Shown here in pieces: positions 7,914 to 15,657 of a stretch of 64,000 bases of DNA. Below the pieces are notes generated by a model that was not told the DNA's origin, searched no databases, and saw nothing but the letters and a program-made list of their open reading frames with translations. Source of the DNA: Variovorax sp. J2L1-78 (lineage in GTDB: Bacteria; Pseudomonadota; Gammaproteobacteria; Burkholderiales; Burkholderiaceae_C); contig NZ_JASZYB010000003.1 in the NCBI RefSeq assembly GCF_030317205.1, positions 806,001-870,000 on the forward strand. The letters are read 5' to 3'. Within the stretch, counting starts at the first letter, position 1; every line of letters starts with the position of its first letter. The position numbers were made by a program, and so were the translations under genes.

Positions 7914-10166
7914 TCAGGCGAATTGGGGGGCGGGCGAGGGCACGCTCTGCGACAGCTGCAGCGACGCGAGCGCCGCCTGCAAGTCCGACTCGAACGCTTC
8001 CGCACCGGCGCCGATCAGGTTCAGCGGAATGCCCAGTGCCCAGCCGGCGGCCACGGCAGCCAGCAGCACGTCGAGGCTCACGCCGATGTGCGTGGCGCGC
8101 CACACGGTGAGCCGGCCGAGGCCCGGCAGGAAGGATTCGCTGCTGCCGTTGGCCAGCACCACGCGGTCCTGGCGCACCAGCACGGCCTTGCCGCCAGCGG
8201 CCTGGTGGGCGATGAGCGCGGGGGCGCCGACGTCCGAGGCATAGAGGATGACCGCACCGTCGCACAGCGGCGCCAGGCCGGCCACGCGCGGGTCGGTGGC
8301 GTTCAGCACCGCGGTGCCCTCGGACAGCACCACATCGACCTGCGTGCGCAGCACCTTCACCATCTGGTCGCTCTCGGTGATGTCGAACTCGGCGAGCGTT
8401 TCGAAGCCGTCGAGATCGGTCACGATGCCGACCTGGCAGCGGTCGTAGGCCAGCCCGTCGCGCAGGATCGACGCGGCGCCGTTCTCGATGACCACCGCCT
8501 CGACCGCGCGGTTGACCAGCAGCCGGTGGCCGGCTTCCCAGGTGGCACTGGGGCGCGCGTCGACGCGGCGGCGTTCGAGGAACAGGCCGTCACCGCAGGC
8601 CAGGCCGGTGTGGCGCCCGCCCAGGCCGGTCAGCCACGCGACCAGGCGTGCCAGCACGGCGGTATCGCGCGAACCGGCCACCCCCACGACCGGGATGCGG
8701 CCGGCCGGGCCGTCGTCGTCGGCCAGCGGGAACAGGTGGTCGCAGATGGCGCGCCCCACCGGGCGCGGCGAACCCACCGCCGGCTTCAGGTGCATCAGCA
8801 GGCCCGGGCCGGCATTGACTTCGACGATGGCGCCGCGTTGGGCCGCTAGCGGCCGCGAGATGTCCTGCGCCACCAGGTCGATGCCGGCGATGTCGAGGCC
8901 GACGATGCGGGCCGCGAGCACGGCCGCGTGCGCCACTTCGGGGTGGACCTGGTCAGTGCAATCGACGCTCAGGTTGCCGTTGCGCTGGATGGTCACCACC
9001 TGGCCCTTGGCCGGCACCGATGCGCCGGTGAGGCCCTGGCGCTTGAGCTCCAGCTGCAGCTTGGCGTCGGTTGCGAGGTCGATCACGTCGAGCGGGAATT
9101 CTTCTTCGGCGCCACGCCGCGGATCGCTGTTGAGCTGGCTGTCGATCAGCGCCGCCACGTCCGCGCTGCCGTCGCCGGTCACGGTGATCACGTCCCCGCG
9201 CGCGGCCGCGACCACCTGGCCGCCGACCACCAGCAGGCGGTGTTCATGCCCGCGCACGAAGCGCTCGACCATCACGTCGCTGCCCTCGGGCTCGGCCACC
9301 GCGAAGGCGGCCATCACCTCGTCGCGCGTCGTCAGCTCGAGCGACACGCCGCGGCCGTGGTTGGCGTCCGACGGCTTCACGACCACCGGCAGGCCGATGT
9401 CCTCGGCAGCGTCCCAGGCTTCTTCGGCGCTCTCGACCACCTGGCCTTCGGGCACCGGCACGCCGCAGCTCTGCAGCAGCGACTTGGTCAGCTCCTTGTC
9501 GCTGGCGATCGATTCGCCGATGGCGCTGGTGTGGTCGGTCTCGGCCGTCCAAATGCGCTGCTGCGCGGCACCGTAGCCCAGTTGCACCAGGTTGCCGCTG
9601 TTCAGGCGCATGTGCGGAATGCCGCGGTCGGCGGCGGCGCCGACGATGCAGGCGGTGCTCGGGCCGAGGTAGCAGTCCTCGACCTTGGCCTTGACGGCAT
9701 CGACCGCGCGCTGCACGTCGGCGGCGTCGAAGGGCGTGTCGTTGATGGCGGCCATCAGCAGGCGGTGGCCCTCGGCCAGCGCGGCGCGCGCCACCTGTTC
9801 GTCGCGGGCGCGGAACACCATGCGATAGACCGCGTGCTTGGAGGTGCTGCGGGTTTGCCCGAAGCCGGTCGGCATGCCCGCCAGGTTGAGCAGTTCGATC
9901 ACGACGTGCTCCAGCACGTGGCCGGCCCAGGTGCCTTCGTTCAGCCGCTGGATGAAGCCGCCGCGCTCGCCGACACCGCAGTGGTGCTCGATCAGCGCCG
10001 GCAGCAGCGCGGTCAGGCGGTCGGTGAAGCCGGGGATGAGGTTCGACGGGAAATCCTCCAGCGCGCCGAGGTCGAGCCAGACTTCGAGCACCGGCCGGTA
10101 GGTCCAGAGGTTGGGGCCGCGCAGATAGCGCGTGCGCAGCAGGCGGATGTCGTCGAAACGGGTCAT
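7914..10166 (-). CDS. Second cyanophycin synthetase (CphA'-like) with degenerate Mur-ligase P-loop
   Basis: A 750-aa paralogue of the adjacent CphA, starting at the ATG at 10166 (MTRFDDIRLLRTRYLRGPNLW). N-terminal and ATP-grasp domains are well conserved (VVKPSDANHGRGV, VMVERFVRG, IDLVAQDI, EVNAGPGLLMHL), so Asp or dipeptide ligation could be retained. In the Mur-ligase domain the expected GTNGKTTT is replaced by AGSRDTAV (about residues 493-502), losing the Lys and Thr of the P-loop, and the C terminus is about 100 residues shorter. Ralstonia eutropha carries a cphA/cphA' pair, and cyanobacterial CphA2 works on beta-Asp-Arg dipeptides with one active site; either parallel could apply. It is first in the operon, divergent from the ABC exporter. 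Confidence 0.88.
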   Translation of the reverse strand: MTRFDDIRLLRTRYLRGPNLWTYRPVLEVWLDLGALEDFPSNLIPGFTDRLTALLPALIEHHCGVGERGGFIQRLNEGTWAGHVLEHVVIELLNLAGMPTGFGQTRSTSKHAVYRMVFRARDEQVARAALAEGHRLLMAAINDTPFDAADVQRAVDAVKAKVEDCYLGPSTACIVGAAADRGIPHMRLNSGNLVQLGYGAAQQRIWTAETDHTSAIGESIASDKELTKSLLQSCGVPVPEGQVVESAEEAWDAAEDIGLPVVVKPSDANHGRGVSLELTTRDEVMAAFAVAEPEGSDVMVERFVRGHEHRLLVVGGQVVAAARGDVITVTGDGSADVAALIDSQLNSDPRRGAEEEFPLDVIDLATDAKLQLELKRQGLTGASVPAKGQVVTIQRNGNLSVDCTDQVHPEVAHAAVLAARIVGLDIAGIDLVAQDISRPLAAQRGAIVEVNAGPGLLMHLKPAVGSPRPVGRAICDHLFPLADDDGPAGRIPVVGVAGSRDTAVLARLVAWLTGLGGRHTGLACGDGLFLERRRVDARPSATWEAGHRLLVNRAVEAVVIENGAASILRDGLAYDRCQVGIVTDLDGFETLAEFDITESDQMVKVLRTQVDVVLSEGTAVLNATDPRVAGLAPLCDGAVILYASDVGAPALIAHQAAGGKAVLVRQDRVVLANGSSESFLPGLGRLTVWRATHIGVSLDVLLAAVAAGWALGIPLNLIGAGAEAFESDLQAALASLQLSQSVPSPAPQFA

Positions 10167-10293
10167 GGAAACGTTCGTGGTGCTGGGGTCGAGCACGCGG
10201 GCGCCTTCAGGCGCGCCCATGGCGATGGATCAGAATCGGCGCCCGGCGGGCGCCTTGACGGGGCCCGCGACGGGTCAGAGACACAGAAACACA

Positions 10294-12564
10294 ATGCAAC
10301 ATCACGATCCAGTCGGCACCCCGGAGGGCGAAGCGGGGACGGCTCCAGACGCGCTGAAAAGCCGGCTTACAGCCGCCGAGAACGTTCTGGCGACGCTGGC
10401 GGTTGACCTCGACGGTGAACTTCGGTTTGCGGACGGCCTGCTGGCCTTGACCGACCGCCGCCTGCTCGGCCGCGGCCCGGATGGGGAATGGCGTGAGTGG
10501 GCGCTCGCCCCAGCGTTGCAGTTGCAGCTCGCCGACCATGCCGGCGTGGGCACGCTCGACCTGCTCGGCACAGCCGGCGCGCTGGCGCGCTGGCGTTACA
10601 CCCTGGCACAGCAACCCGCTGCGCTACGCCTGCTCAAGCGCTTCGAACAGCAGGCGGTCGGCGCTGTCGAGACCGGCGTCTCCGCCGATCCCGACGACCT
10701 GGCGACCGAACCCGAACTGCAGACGCCGCCCTCGACCTGGGTGCTGCTGCGGCTTGGCCGCTTCGCCCGGCCCTACCGCAAGCAACTCCTCGCAGGCTTC
10801 CTGCTCACGCTCGCCTCGACCGCCGCCACGCTGGTGCCGCCGTACCTGACGATCCCGCTGATGGACGACATCCTGATCCCGTTCCAGAACGGCCAGCAGA
10901 TTCCGGTCGGCAAGGTCGTGCTGTTCCTCTCTGCCTTGCTGGCCGCGGCGCTCGCCGGCTGGGGCCTGGGCTGGGCGCGCACCTACCTGCTGGCGCTGGT
11001 GTCCGAGCGCATCGGTGCCGACCTGCGCACCACCACCTACGAGCACCTGCTGACGCTGCCGCTCGACTACTTCGGCGGCAAGCGCACCGGCGATCTGATG
11101 TCGCGCATCGGCTCCGAGACCGACCGCATCAACGTCTTCCTGTCGCTGCATGCGCTCGACTTCCTCACCGACGTGCTGATGATCGTGATGACCGCCGTCA
11201 TCCTGGTGTCGATCAACCCGCTGCTGGCGGTCGTCACGCTGGTGCCGTTGCCCTTCATCGCCTGGATGATCCACGTGGTGCGCGACCGGTTGCGCACCGG
11301 CTTCGAGAAGATCGACCGTGTGTGGAGCGAGGTCACCAACGTGCTGGCCGACACCATCCCCGGCATCCGCGTGGTCAAGGCCTTCGCGCAGGAGAAGCGC
11401 GAGGCCGACCGCTTCCACGCCGCCAACGCCTACAACCTGCAGGTCAACGACAAGCTCAACAAGACCTGGTCGCTCTTCACGCCCAGCGTGTCGCTGCTCA
11501 CCGAAATTGGTCTGCTGGTGGTCTGGGGCTTCGGCATCTGGCAGGTGGCGCGCGGCAGCATCACGGTCGGCGTGCTCACCGCCTTCATCGCCTACATCGG
11601 GCGCTTCTACACGCGGCTCGATTCGATGAGCCGCATCGTCTCGGTCACGCAGAAGGCCGCGGCGGGCGCCAAGCGCATCTTCGACATCCTCGACCATGTG
11701 AGCAACGTACCCGAACCTGCGAACCCGGTGAAGGTCGAGCGCGTGACGGGCCGCATCGAGATGAAGGACGTGGGCTTCCGCTACGGCTCGCGCGCCGTCA
11801 TCCGCGACCTCGATCTCGCGATCGAGCCGGGCGAGATGATCGGCCTGGTCGGTCACAGCGGCTCCGGCAAGAGCACGCTGGTCAACCTCATCTGCCGCTT
11901 CTACGACGTGACCGACGGGGCGATCCTGGTCGACGGCACCGACATCCGCCGCTTCGCGGTGGCCGACTACCGGCGCCACGTCGGGCTGGTGCTGCAGGAG
12001 CCTTTTCTTTTCTTCGGCACCATCGCGCAGAACATCGCCTACGGCAAGCCGGACGCCACGCGCGAGGAGATCGTCGCGGCCGCGCGCGCGGCGCATGCGC
12101 ACGACTTCATCCTGCGGCTCGCGCATGGCTACGACTCGCTGGTCGGCGAGCGCGGCCAGGGGCTGTCGGGCGGCGAGCGCCAGCGCATCAGCATCGCGCG
12201 TGCGCTGCTGATCGATCCGCGCATTCTGATCCTCGACGAGGCCACGTCCGCGGTCGACACCGAGACCGAGAAGGAGATCCAGAAGGCGCTCGACAACCTC
12301 GTGAAGGGCCGTACCACCATTGCGATCGCGCACCGCCTGTCGACGCTGCGCAAGGCCGATCGGCTGGTGGTGATGGACCGCGGCGAGATCGTCGAGGTCG
12401 GCCCGCACGACGCGCTGATGGCGAAGGAAGGTGCGTACTGGCGGCTCTACCAGGCGCAGCTGCGACAGGCCGATGAAGAAGCCAGCGATGGCGCGGTGGC
12501 CGAGCGCACCGGCGTCGCGGTCGCCCTGAGCAACCATGCGGCGCATCCCGCAGGAGACGCGTGA
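10294..12564 (+). CDS. ABC exporter (fused TM-ATPase) of the cyanophycin locus
   Basis: A 756-aa half-transporter. About 135 N-terminal residues form a soluble domain unusual for plain exporters. A six-helix type I exporter domain follows (about residues 145-440), then the nucleotide-binding domain with Walker A GHSGSGKST (about 520), signature LSGGERQR and Walker B ILILDEATSAVD. The ATG at 10294 is chosen because in-frame starts further upstream would overlap the divergent cyanophycin synthetase. It is translationally coupled to the DUF1854 gene through TGATG. Annotation pipelines name this pair as cyanophycin-metabolism-associated because it recurs next to cphA; the substrate is not known to me. 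It probably acts as a dimer in the inner membrane. Confidence 0.9.
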   Translation: MQHHDPVGTPEGEAGTAPDALKSRLTAAENVLATLAVDLDGELRFADGLLALTDRRLLGRGPDGEWREWALAPALQLQLADHAGVGTLDLLGTAGALARWRYTLAQQPAALRLLKRFEQQAVGAVETGVSADPDDLATEPELQTPPSTWVLLRLGRFARPYRKQLLAGFLLTLASTAATLVPPYLTIPLMDDILIPFQNGQQIPVGKVVLFLSALLAAALAGWGLGWARTYLLALVSERIGADLRTTTYEHLLTLPLDYFGGKRTGDLMSRIGSETDRINVFLSLHALDFLTDVLMIVMTAVILVSINPLLAVVTLVPLPFIAWMIHVVRDRLRTGFEKIDRVWSEVTNVLADTIPGIRVVKAFAQEKREADRFHAANAYNLQVNDKLNKTWSLFTPSVSLLTEIGLLVVWGFGIWQVARGSITVGVLTAFIAYIGRFYTRLDSMSRIVSVTQKAAAGAKRIFDILDHVSNVPEPANPVKVERVTGRIEMKDVGFRYGSRAVIRDLDLAIEPGEMIGLVGHSGSGKSTLVNLICRFYDVTDGAILVDGTDIRRFAVADYRRHVGLVLQEPFLFFGTIAQNIAYGKPDATREEIVAAARAAHAHDFILRLAHGYDSLVGERGQGLSGGERQRISIARALLIDPRILILDEATSAVDTETEKEIQKALDNLVKGRTTIAIAHRLSTLRKADRLVVMDRGEIVEVGPHDALMAKEGAYWRLYQAQLRQADEEASDGAVAERTGVAVALSNHAAHPAGDA

Positions 12565-13031
12565 TGCCGATCGACTTCCAACTTGAACGCGACGCCTTCG
12601 GGCGCCTGGTGCTGATCGATGCGCAGGGCCAGCGACACGAAGGCATCCTGCCGGTGCGCGCCTTTCCGCTGAGCGCGCCGGGCGAAGGGCTGTCGCTGGT
12701 CGGCGCCGACGGGCGCGAGTGCGTGTGGGTCGACCGCATCGATGCGCTCCCCGCGGCGACGCGCGCGTTGCTCGATGCCGAGCTCGCCGCACGCGATTTC
12801 GCGCCGGTGCTCTTGAAGCTGCACAAGGTGTCGAGCTTCGGCGTGCCCAGCACCTGGCAGGTGAGCACCGACCGCGGCGAGACGAGCTTCGTGCTCAAGG
12901 CGGAAGAGGACATCCGGCGGCTGGAGGGGGGCGCGCTGCTCATCGCGAGCGCGCACGGGGTTCAGTTCCGCATCCCCGACGTGAAGGCGCTCGACCGCCC
13001 ATCCCGCAAGCTGCTGGAACGCTTCCTCTAG
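12564..13031 (+). CDS. DUF1854 protein associated with cyanophycin metabolism
   Basis: A 155-aa soluble protein starting at the ATG at 12564, which overlaps the stop of the ABC exporter (TGATG). Features typical of DUF1854 are visible: FQLERDAFGRLVL at the start, PVRAFPLSAPGEGLSLV, VDRID, and a C-terminal FRIPDVKALDRPSRKLLERFL-type motif (positions about 134-155). No signal peptide or membrane segment is seen. The function is unknown. Tight coupling to the exporter and divergent linkage to both cyanophycin synthetases imply one functional module. The stop codon lies inside the first stem of a possible pseudoknot leading into queC. Confidence 0.85.
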   Translation: MPIDFQLERDAFGRLVLIDAQGQRHEGILPVRAFPLSAPGEGLSLVGADGRECVWVDRIDALPAATRALLDAELAARDFAPVLLKLHKVSSFGVPSTWQVSTDRGETSFVLKAEEDIRRLEGGALLIASAHGVQFRIPDVKALDRPSRKLLERFL

Positions 13032-13087
13032 GGCCTGGGCATGCCTTCGCAACTCCGGAAATAGCGTTAGCAGGCCCTGGCTGCGAA
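13030..13087 (+). ncRNA. Possible H-type pseudoknot in the queC leader
   Basis: AGGGCCTG (13030-13037) pairs perfectly with CAGGCCCT (13071-13078). TTCGCA (13046-13051), inside that loop, pairs with TGCGAA (13082-13087), downstream of the first stem. The two helices interleave as in an H-type pseudoknot, ending 31 nt before the queC ATG. PreQ1 riboswitches controlling queuosine genes are pseudoknots, but this does not match a consensus I know. Chance pairing is possible. Confidence 0.3.
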
Positions 13088-13117
13088 ACTCGGGCGTCTG
13101 CTTCAAGGAACACGCCC

Positions 13118-13819
13118 ATGCACACCACCGCCCTCGTCCTCTTCTCCGGCGGGCAGGACTCGACCACCTGCCTGGCTGACGCGCTCAGCCGCTACGAGCG
13201 CGTCGAGACGCTGGGCTTCGAGTACGGCCAGCGCCACCGCATCGAGATGGACGTGCGGCACACCGTGCGCGCGCAGCTGCGCGAGCGCTTTCCCGCATGG
13301 GCGCCGCGGCTGGGCGACGACCACCTGTTGAGCGTCGATTCGCTCTCGCAGATCGGCGGCTCGTCCCTCACCGACGAGGTCGCCTTCGCCATGCAGGCCG
13401 ACGGCCTGCCCAACACCTTCGTGCCGGGGCGCAACCTGCTCTTCCTCACGCTGGCCGGCGCGCTCGCGTACCGGCGCGGGCTGCAGGTGATCGTCACCGG
13501 CGTCTGCGAAACCGACTACTCCGGCTACCCCGATTGCCGCGACGACACGATGAAGGCGATGCAGCTGGCGCTCTCGCTCGGCCTCGACCGCCGCCTGGTC
13601 ATCGAGACGCCGCTGATGTGGATCGACAAGGCACAGACCTGGGCGATGGCGCACCGGCTGGGTGGTGACGCACTCGTCGAGCTCATCGTCGAAGAGACCC
13701 ATACCTGCTACCAGGGCGACCGCACGCAGCGGCACGCCTGGGGCTACGGCTGCGGCGCGTGCCCGGCGTGCGAGCTGCGCGCCGCGGGCTGGGCGCGCTA
13801 CGTCGACGTGACGGTGTAG
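13118..13819 (+). CDS. queC: 7-cyano-7-deazaguanine synthase QueC
   Basis: QueC converts 7-carboxy-7-deazaguanine to preQ0 with ATP and ammonia in the queuosine tRNA-modification pathway. The 233-aa product starts MHTTALVLFSGGQDSTT, with the SGGQDS PP-loop ATP-binding motif of the adenine-nucleotide alpha-hydrolase fold. It also has FEYGQRH, the NTFVPGRN and ETDYSGYPDCR motifs, and the C-terminal zinc ligands Cys-x-x-Cys (CGACPAC plus the upstream TCY). The length is normal. The gene runs convergent with the ABC transporter gene and their 3' ends overlap by 22 bp. No other queuosine genes are in the window. Confidence 0.96.
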   Translation: MHTTALVLFSGGQDSTTCLADALSRYERVETLGFEYGQRHRIEMDVRHTVRAQLRERFPAWAPRLGDDHLLSVDSLSQIGGSSLTDEVAFAMQADGLPNTFVPGRNLLFLTLAGALAYRRGLQVIVTGVCETDYSGYPDCRDDTMKAMQLALSLGLDRRLVIETPLMWIDKAQTWAMAHRLGGDALVELIVEETHTCYQGDRTQRHAWGYGCGACPACELRAAGWARYVDVTV

Positions 13820-15564
13820 CGCGCCGCGGCGCCCTCGGTCGACGGCACCAGCGTCCAGCGCTTGTCGTGAAAGGCGCCCACCGAGGCGCGGTGCGCGATC
13901 GACACCATGGCGCCGCCCGCGGCCTTCACGTCGGCCGAGAGCCGACGGTAGAGCGTTTCCTCGGCGGCGGTGTCGAGCGCGCTGGTCGCTTCGTCGGCGA
14001 ACAGCCAGCGCGGCTTGCGCAGCAGCACGCGCGCGATCGCCAGTCGCTGTTGCTCGCCGCCCGAGAGTTTCTGGCTCCAGGTGTCGGTGTCGTCGAGCCG
14101 ATCGGCCAGTGCCGGCAACAGCGCGTCGTCGAGGGCGGCCTTCAACTGCGCATCGTCGTACTCTGCGGCCGGTCGCGGATACGCCAGCGCATCGCGCAGG
14201 CGCCCGTCCGGCACATAGGGGCGCTGGGGAATGAACATCGCCTCCTCGGGGAGCGCGACCTTTCCGCGCGCAAAGGGCCAGATACCGGCGAAGGTGCGGA
14301 ACAGCGTCGACTTGCCGCTGCCCGACGGGCCCTGCAGCAACACGGTGTCGCCGGGGTCGAGCGCGAGTGCCGTGTGCTGCATCAGCAGCGTGCCGTCGGG
14401 CAGGGCGACGTCGAGCTCGGTCGCGCGCAGGCCGTCCGTCGCACCGATCTCGCGCGACAGCGCCGGCGACGCATCGGCATGGGCGCGCATCGCCGCGTCG
14501 AAGGTGGTCAGTCGGTCGGATGTGGCGCGCCAGACGGCCACGCGGTCGTAGTTGTCGACGAACCAGCTGAGCGAATCCTGCACGCGGCCGAAGGCCGAGT
14601 TCACTTGCATCAGCTGGCCCAGCTGGATGGCGCCGCTGAAGAAACGCGGCGCCTGCACGATGAAGGCGAAGATCACCGACGCCTGGCCGAACGACGCGGT
14701 GAAGGCCACCAGGTTCTTCTGTGCCTTGATCAGCTGCAGGTAGTTCTTCAGCACCGCCCCGAAGCGCAGGTCGAGCTGCCCGTGCTCGACCTTCTCGCCG
14801 CGGTCCAGCGCGATCGCCTCGCTGTATTCGCGCACCCGCACCAGGTGGTGCCGGAAGTCGGCCTCGTAGCGCTGTTGCTGGAAGTTGAGCCCGATCAGCG
14901 GCCGGCCGATCAGGTGCGTGATGGTGGTGCCGACTGCGCAGTAGATCAGGGCGACCCACACCATCGAACCCGGCACTGTGAACGCGTGGCCACCCAGAGT
15001 GAAGCTGGCCGTGCCGCTTTCGACCCAGAGGATGCCAACGAAGCTCACCAACGTGACCACCGCGTTGAGCAGCCCCATCGACAGCGTCATCGTGTAATCG
15101 GTGAACATCTGCATGTCCTCCTGGATGCGCTGGTCGGGGTTGTCCGGCGTCGGCGCATCGCCACCGGTCGCATAGCGCGCGAGTTCCAGCCGGTAGAAGG
15201 TGTGGTCGGCCATCCAGCGGCCGAGGTAGTTGCGCGTCATCCACGCACGCCAGCGCATCTGCAGCAACTGCGTGAGATAGAACTTGAGGATCGCGATGAC
15301 GATGAAGCCGGCGGCGATCCAGCAGAACACACCGATCTCGCGCCAGAAGACTGCCTGGTCCTTGTTCTGCAGCGCGTCGTAGAAGCGGCCGAACCACTGG
15401 TTGTTGAGCACCAGCATGTAGACCGCGAGGAGGTTCAACACGACGATGACCGCGAGCATGACGCGCGCCTTCCACTTCTCCTCGGAGCGGAAGTAGGGTG
15501 CGGCGAGCTTTCCGATGCGGCGCAGGGTGTCGAAGAAGGAAGCGGAGCGCGCGGGGTCGGACAT
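13798..15564 (-). CDS. ABC transporter, YddA/SbmA-type fused permease-ATPase
   Basis: A 588-aa half-transporter of the group with an ABC_membrane_2/SbmA-BacA-like membrane domain. There are four or more TM segments in residues ~35-310 (VMLAVIVVLNLLAVYMLVL, FCWIAAGFIVIAILKFYL and others) and the characteristic NNQWFGRFYDALQNKD loop. The ATPase domain has Walker A QGPSGSGKST, signature LSGGEQQRLAIAR and Walker B WLFADEATSALD. The start at 15564 (MSDPARSASFF) is preferred over 15606 by comparison with the family, though no clear ribosome site is present. Relatives transport vitamin B12 precursors, peptides or fatty-acyl compounds; the substrate here is unknown. The 3' end overlaps queC by 22 bp. 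Confidence 0.88.
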   Translation of the reverse strand: MSDPARSASFFDTLRRIGKLAAPYFRSEEKWKARVMLAVIVVLNLLAVYMLVLNNQWFGRFYDALQNKDQAVFWREIGVFCWIAAGFIVIAILKFYLTQLLQMRWRAWMTRNYLGRWMADHTFYRLELARYATGGDAPTPDNPDQRIQEDMQMFTDYTMTLSMGLLNAVVTLVSFVGILWVESGTASFTLGGHAFTVPGSMVWVALIYCAVGTTITHLIGRPLIGLNFQQQRYEADFRHHLVRVREYSEAIALDRGEKVEHGQLDLRFGAVLKNYLQLIKAQKNLVAFTASFGQASVIFAFIVQAPRFFSGAIQLGQLMQVNSAFGRVQDSLSWFVDNYDRVAVWRATSDRLTTFDAAMRAHADASPALSREIGATDGLRATELDVALPDGTLLMQHTALALDPGDTVLLQGPSGSGKSTLFRTFAGIWPFARGKVALPEEAMFIPQRPYVPDGRLRDALAYPRPAAEYDDAQLKAALDDALLPALADRLDDTDTWSQKLSGGEQQRLAIARVLLRKPRWLFADEATSALDTAAEETLYRRLSADVKAAGGAMVSIAHRASVGAFHDKRWTLVPSTEGAAARYTVTST

Positions 15565-15657
15565 CGGTGTGCAGTCATCGTGGGCGCCTTGGGGCGCGAT
15601 GCGCACATCCTAGCGTCGCGCCCCGCGGCTGCGCTTAGGGAAGGCTTAAGCCGTCGC

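Noticed and set aside
5246..8110. A 954-codon open frame on the plus strand opposite cphA
   Set aside because: It is the antisense shadow of cyanophycin synthetase in high-GC DNA; the translation is His/Arg/Val/Ala-rich with no domain and no ribosome site.
13103..15475. A 790-codon minus-strand frame across queC and the ABC gene
   Set aside because: It spans two well-identified genes in other frames and has low-complexity Arg/Ala composition.
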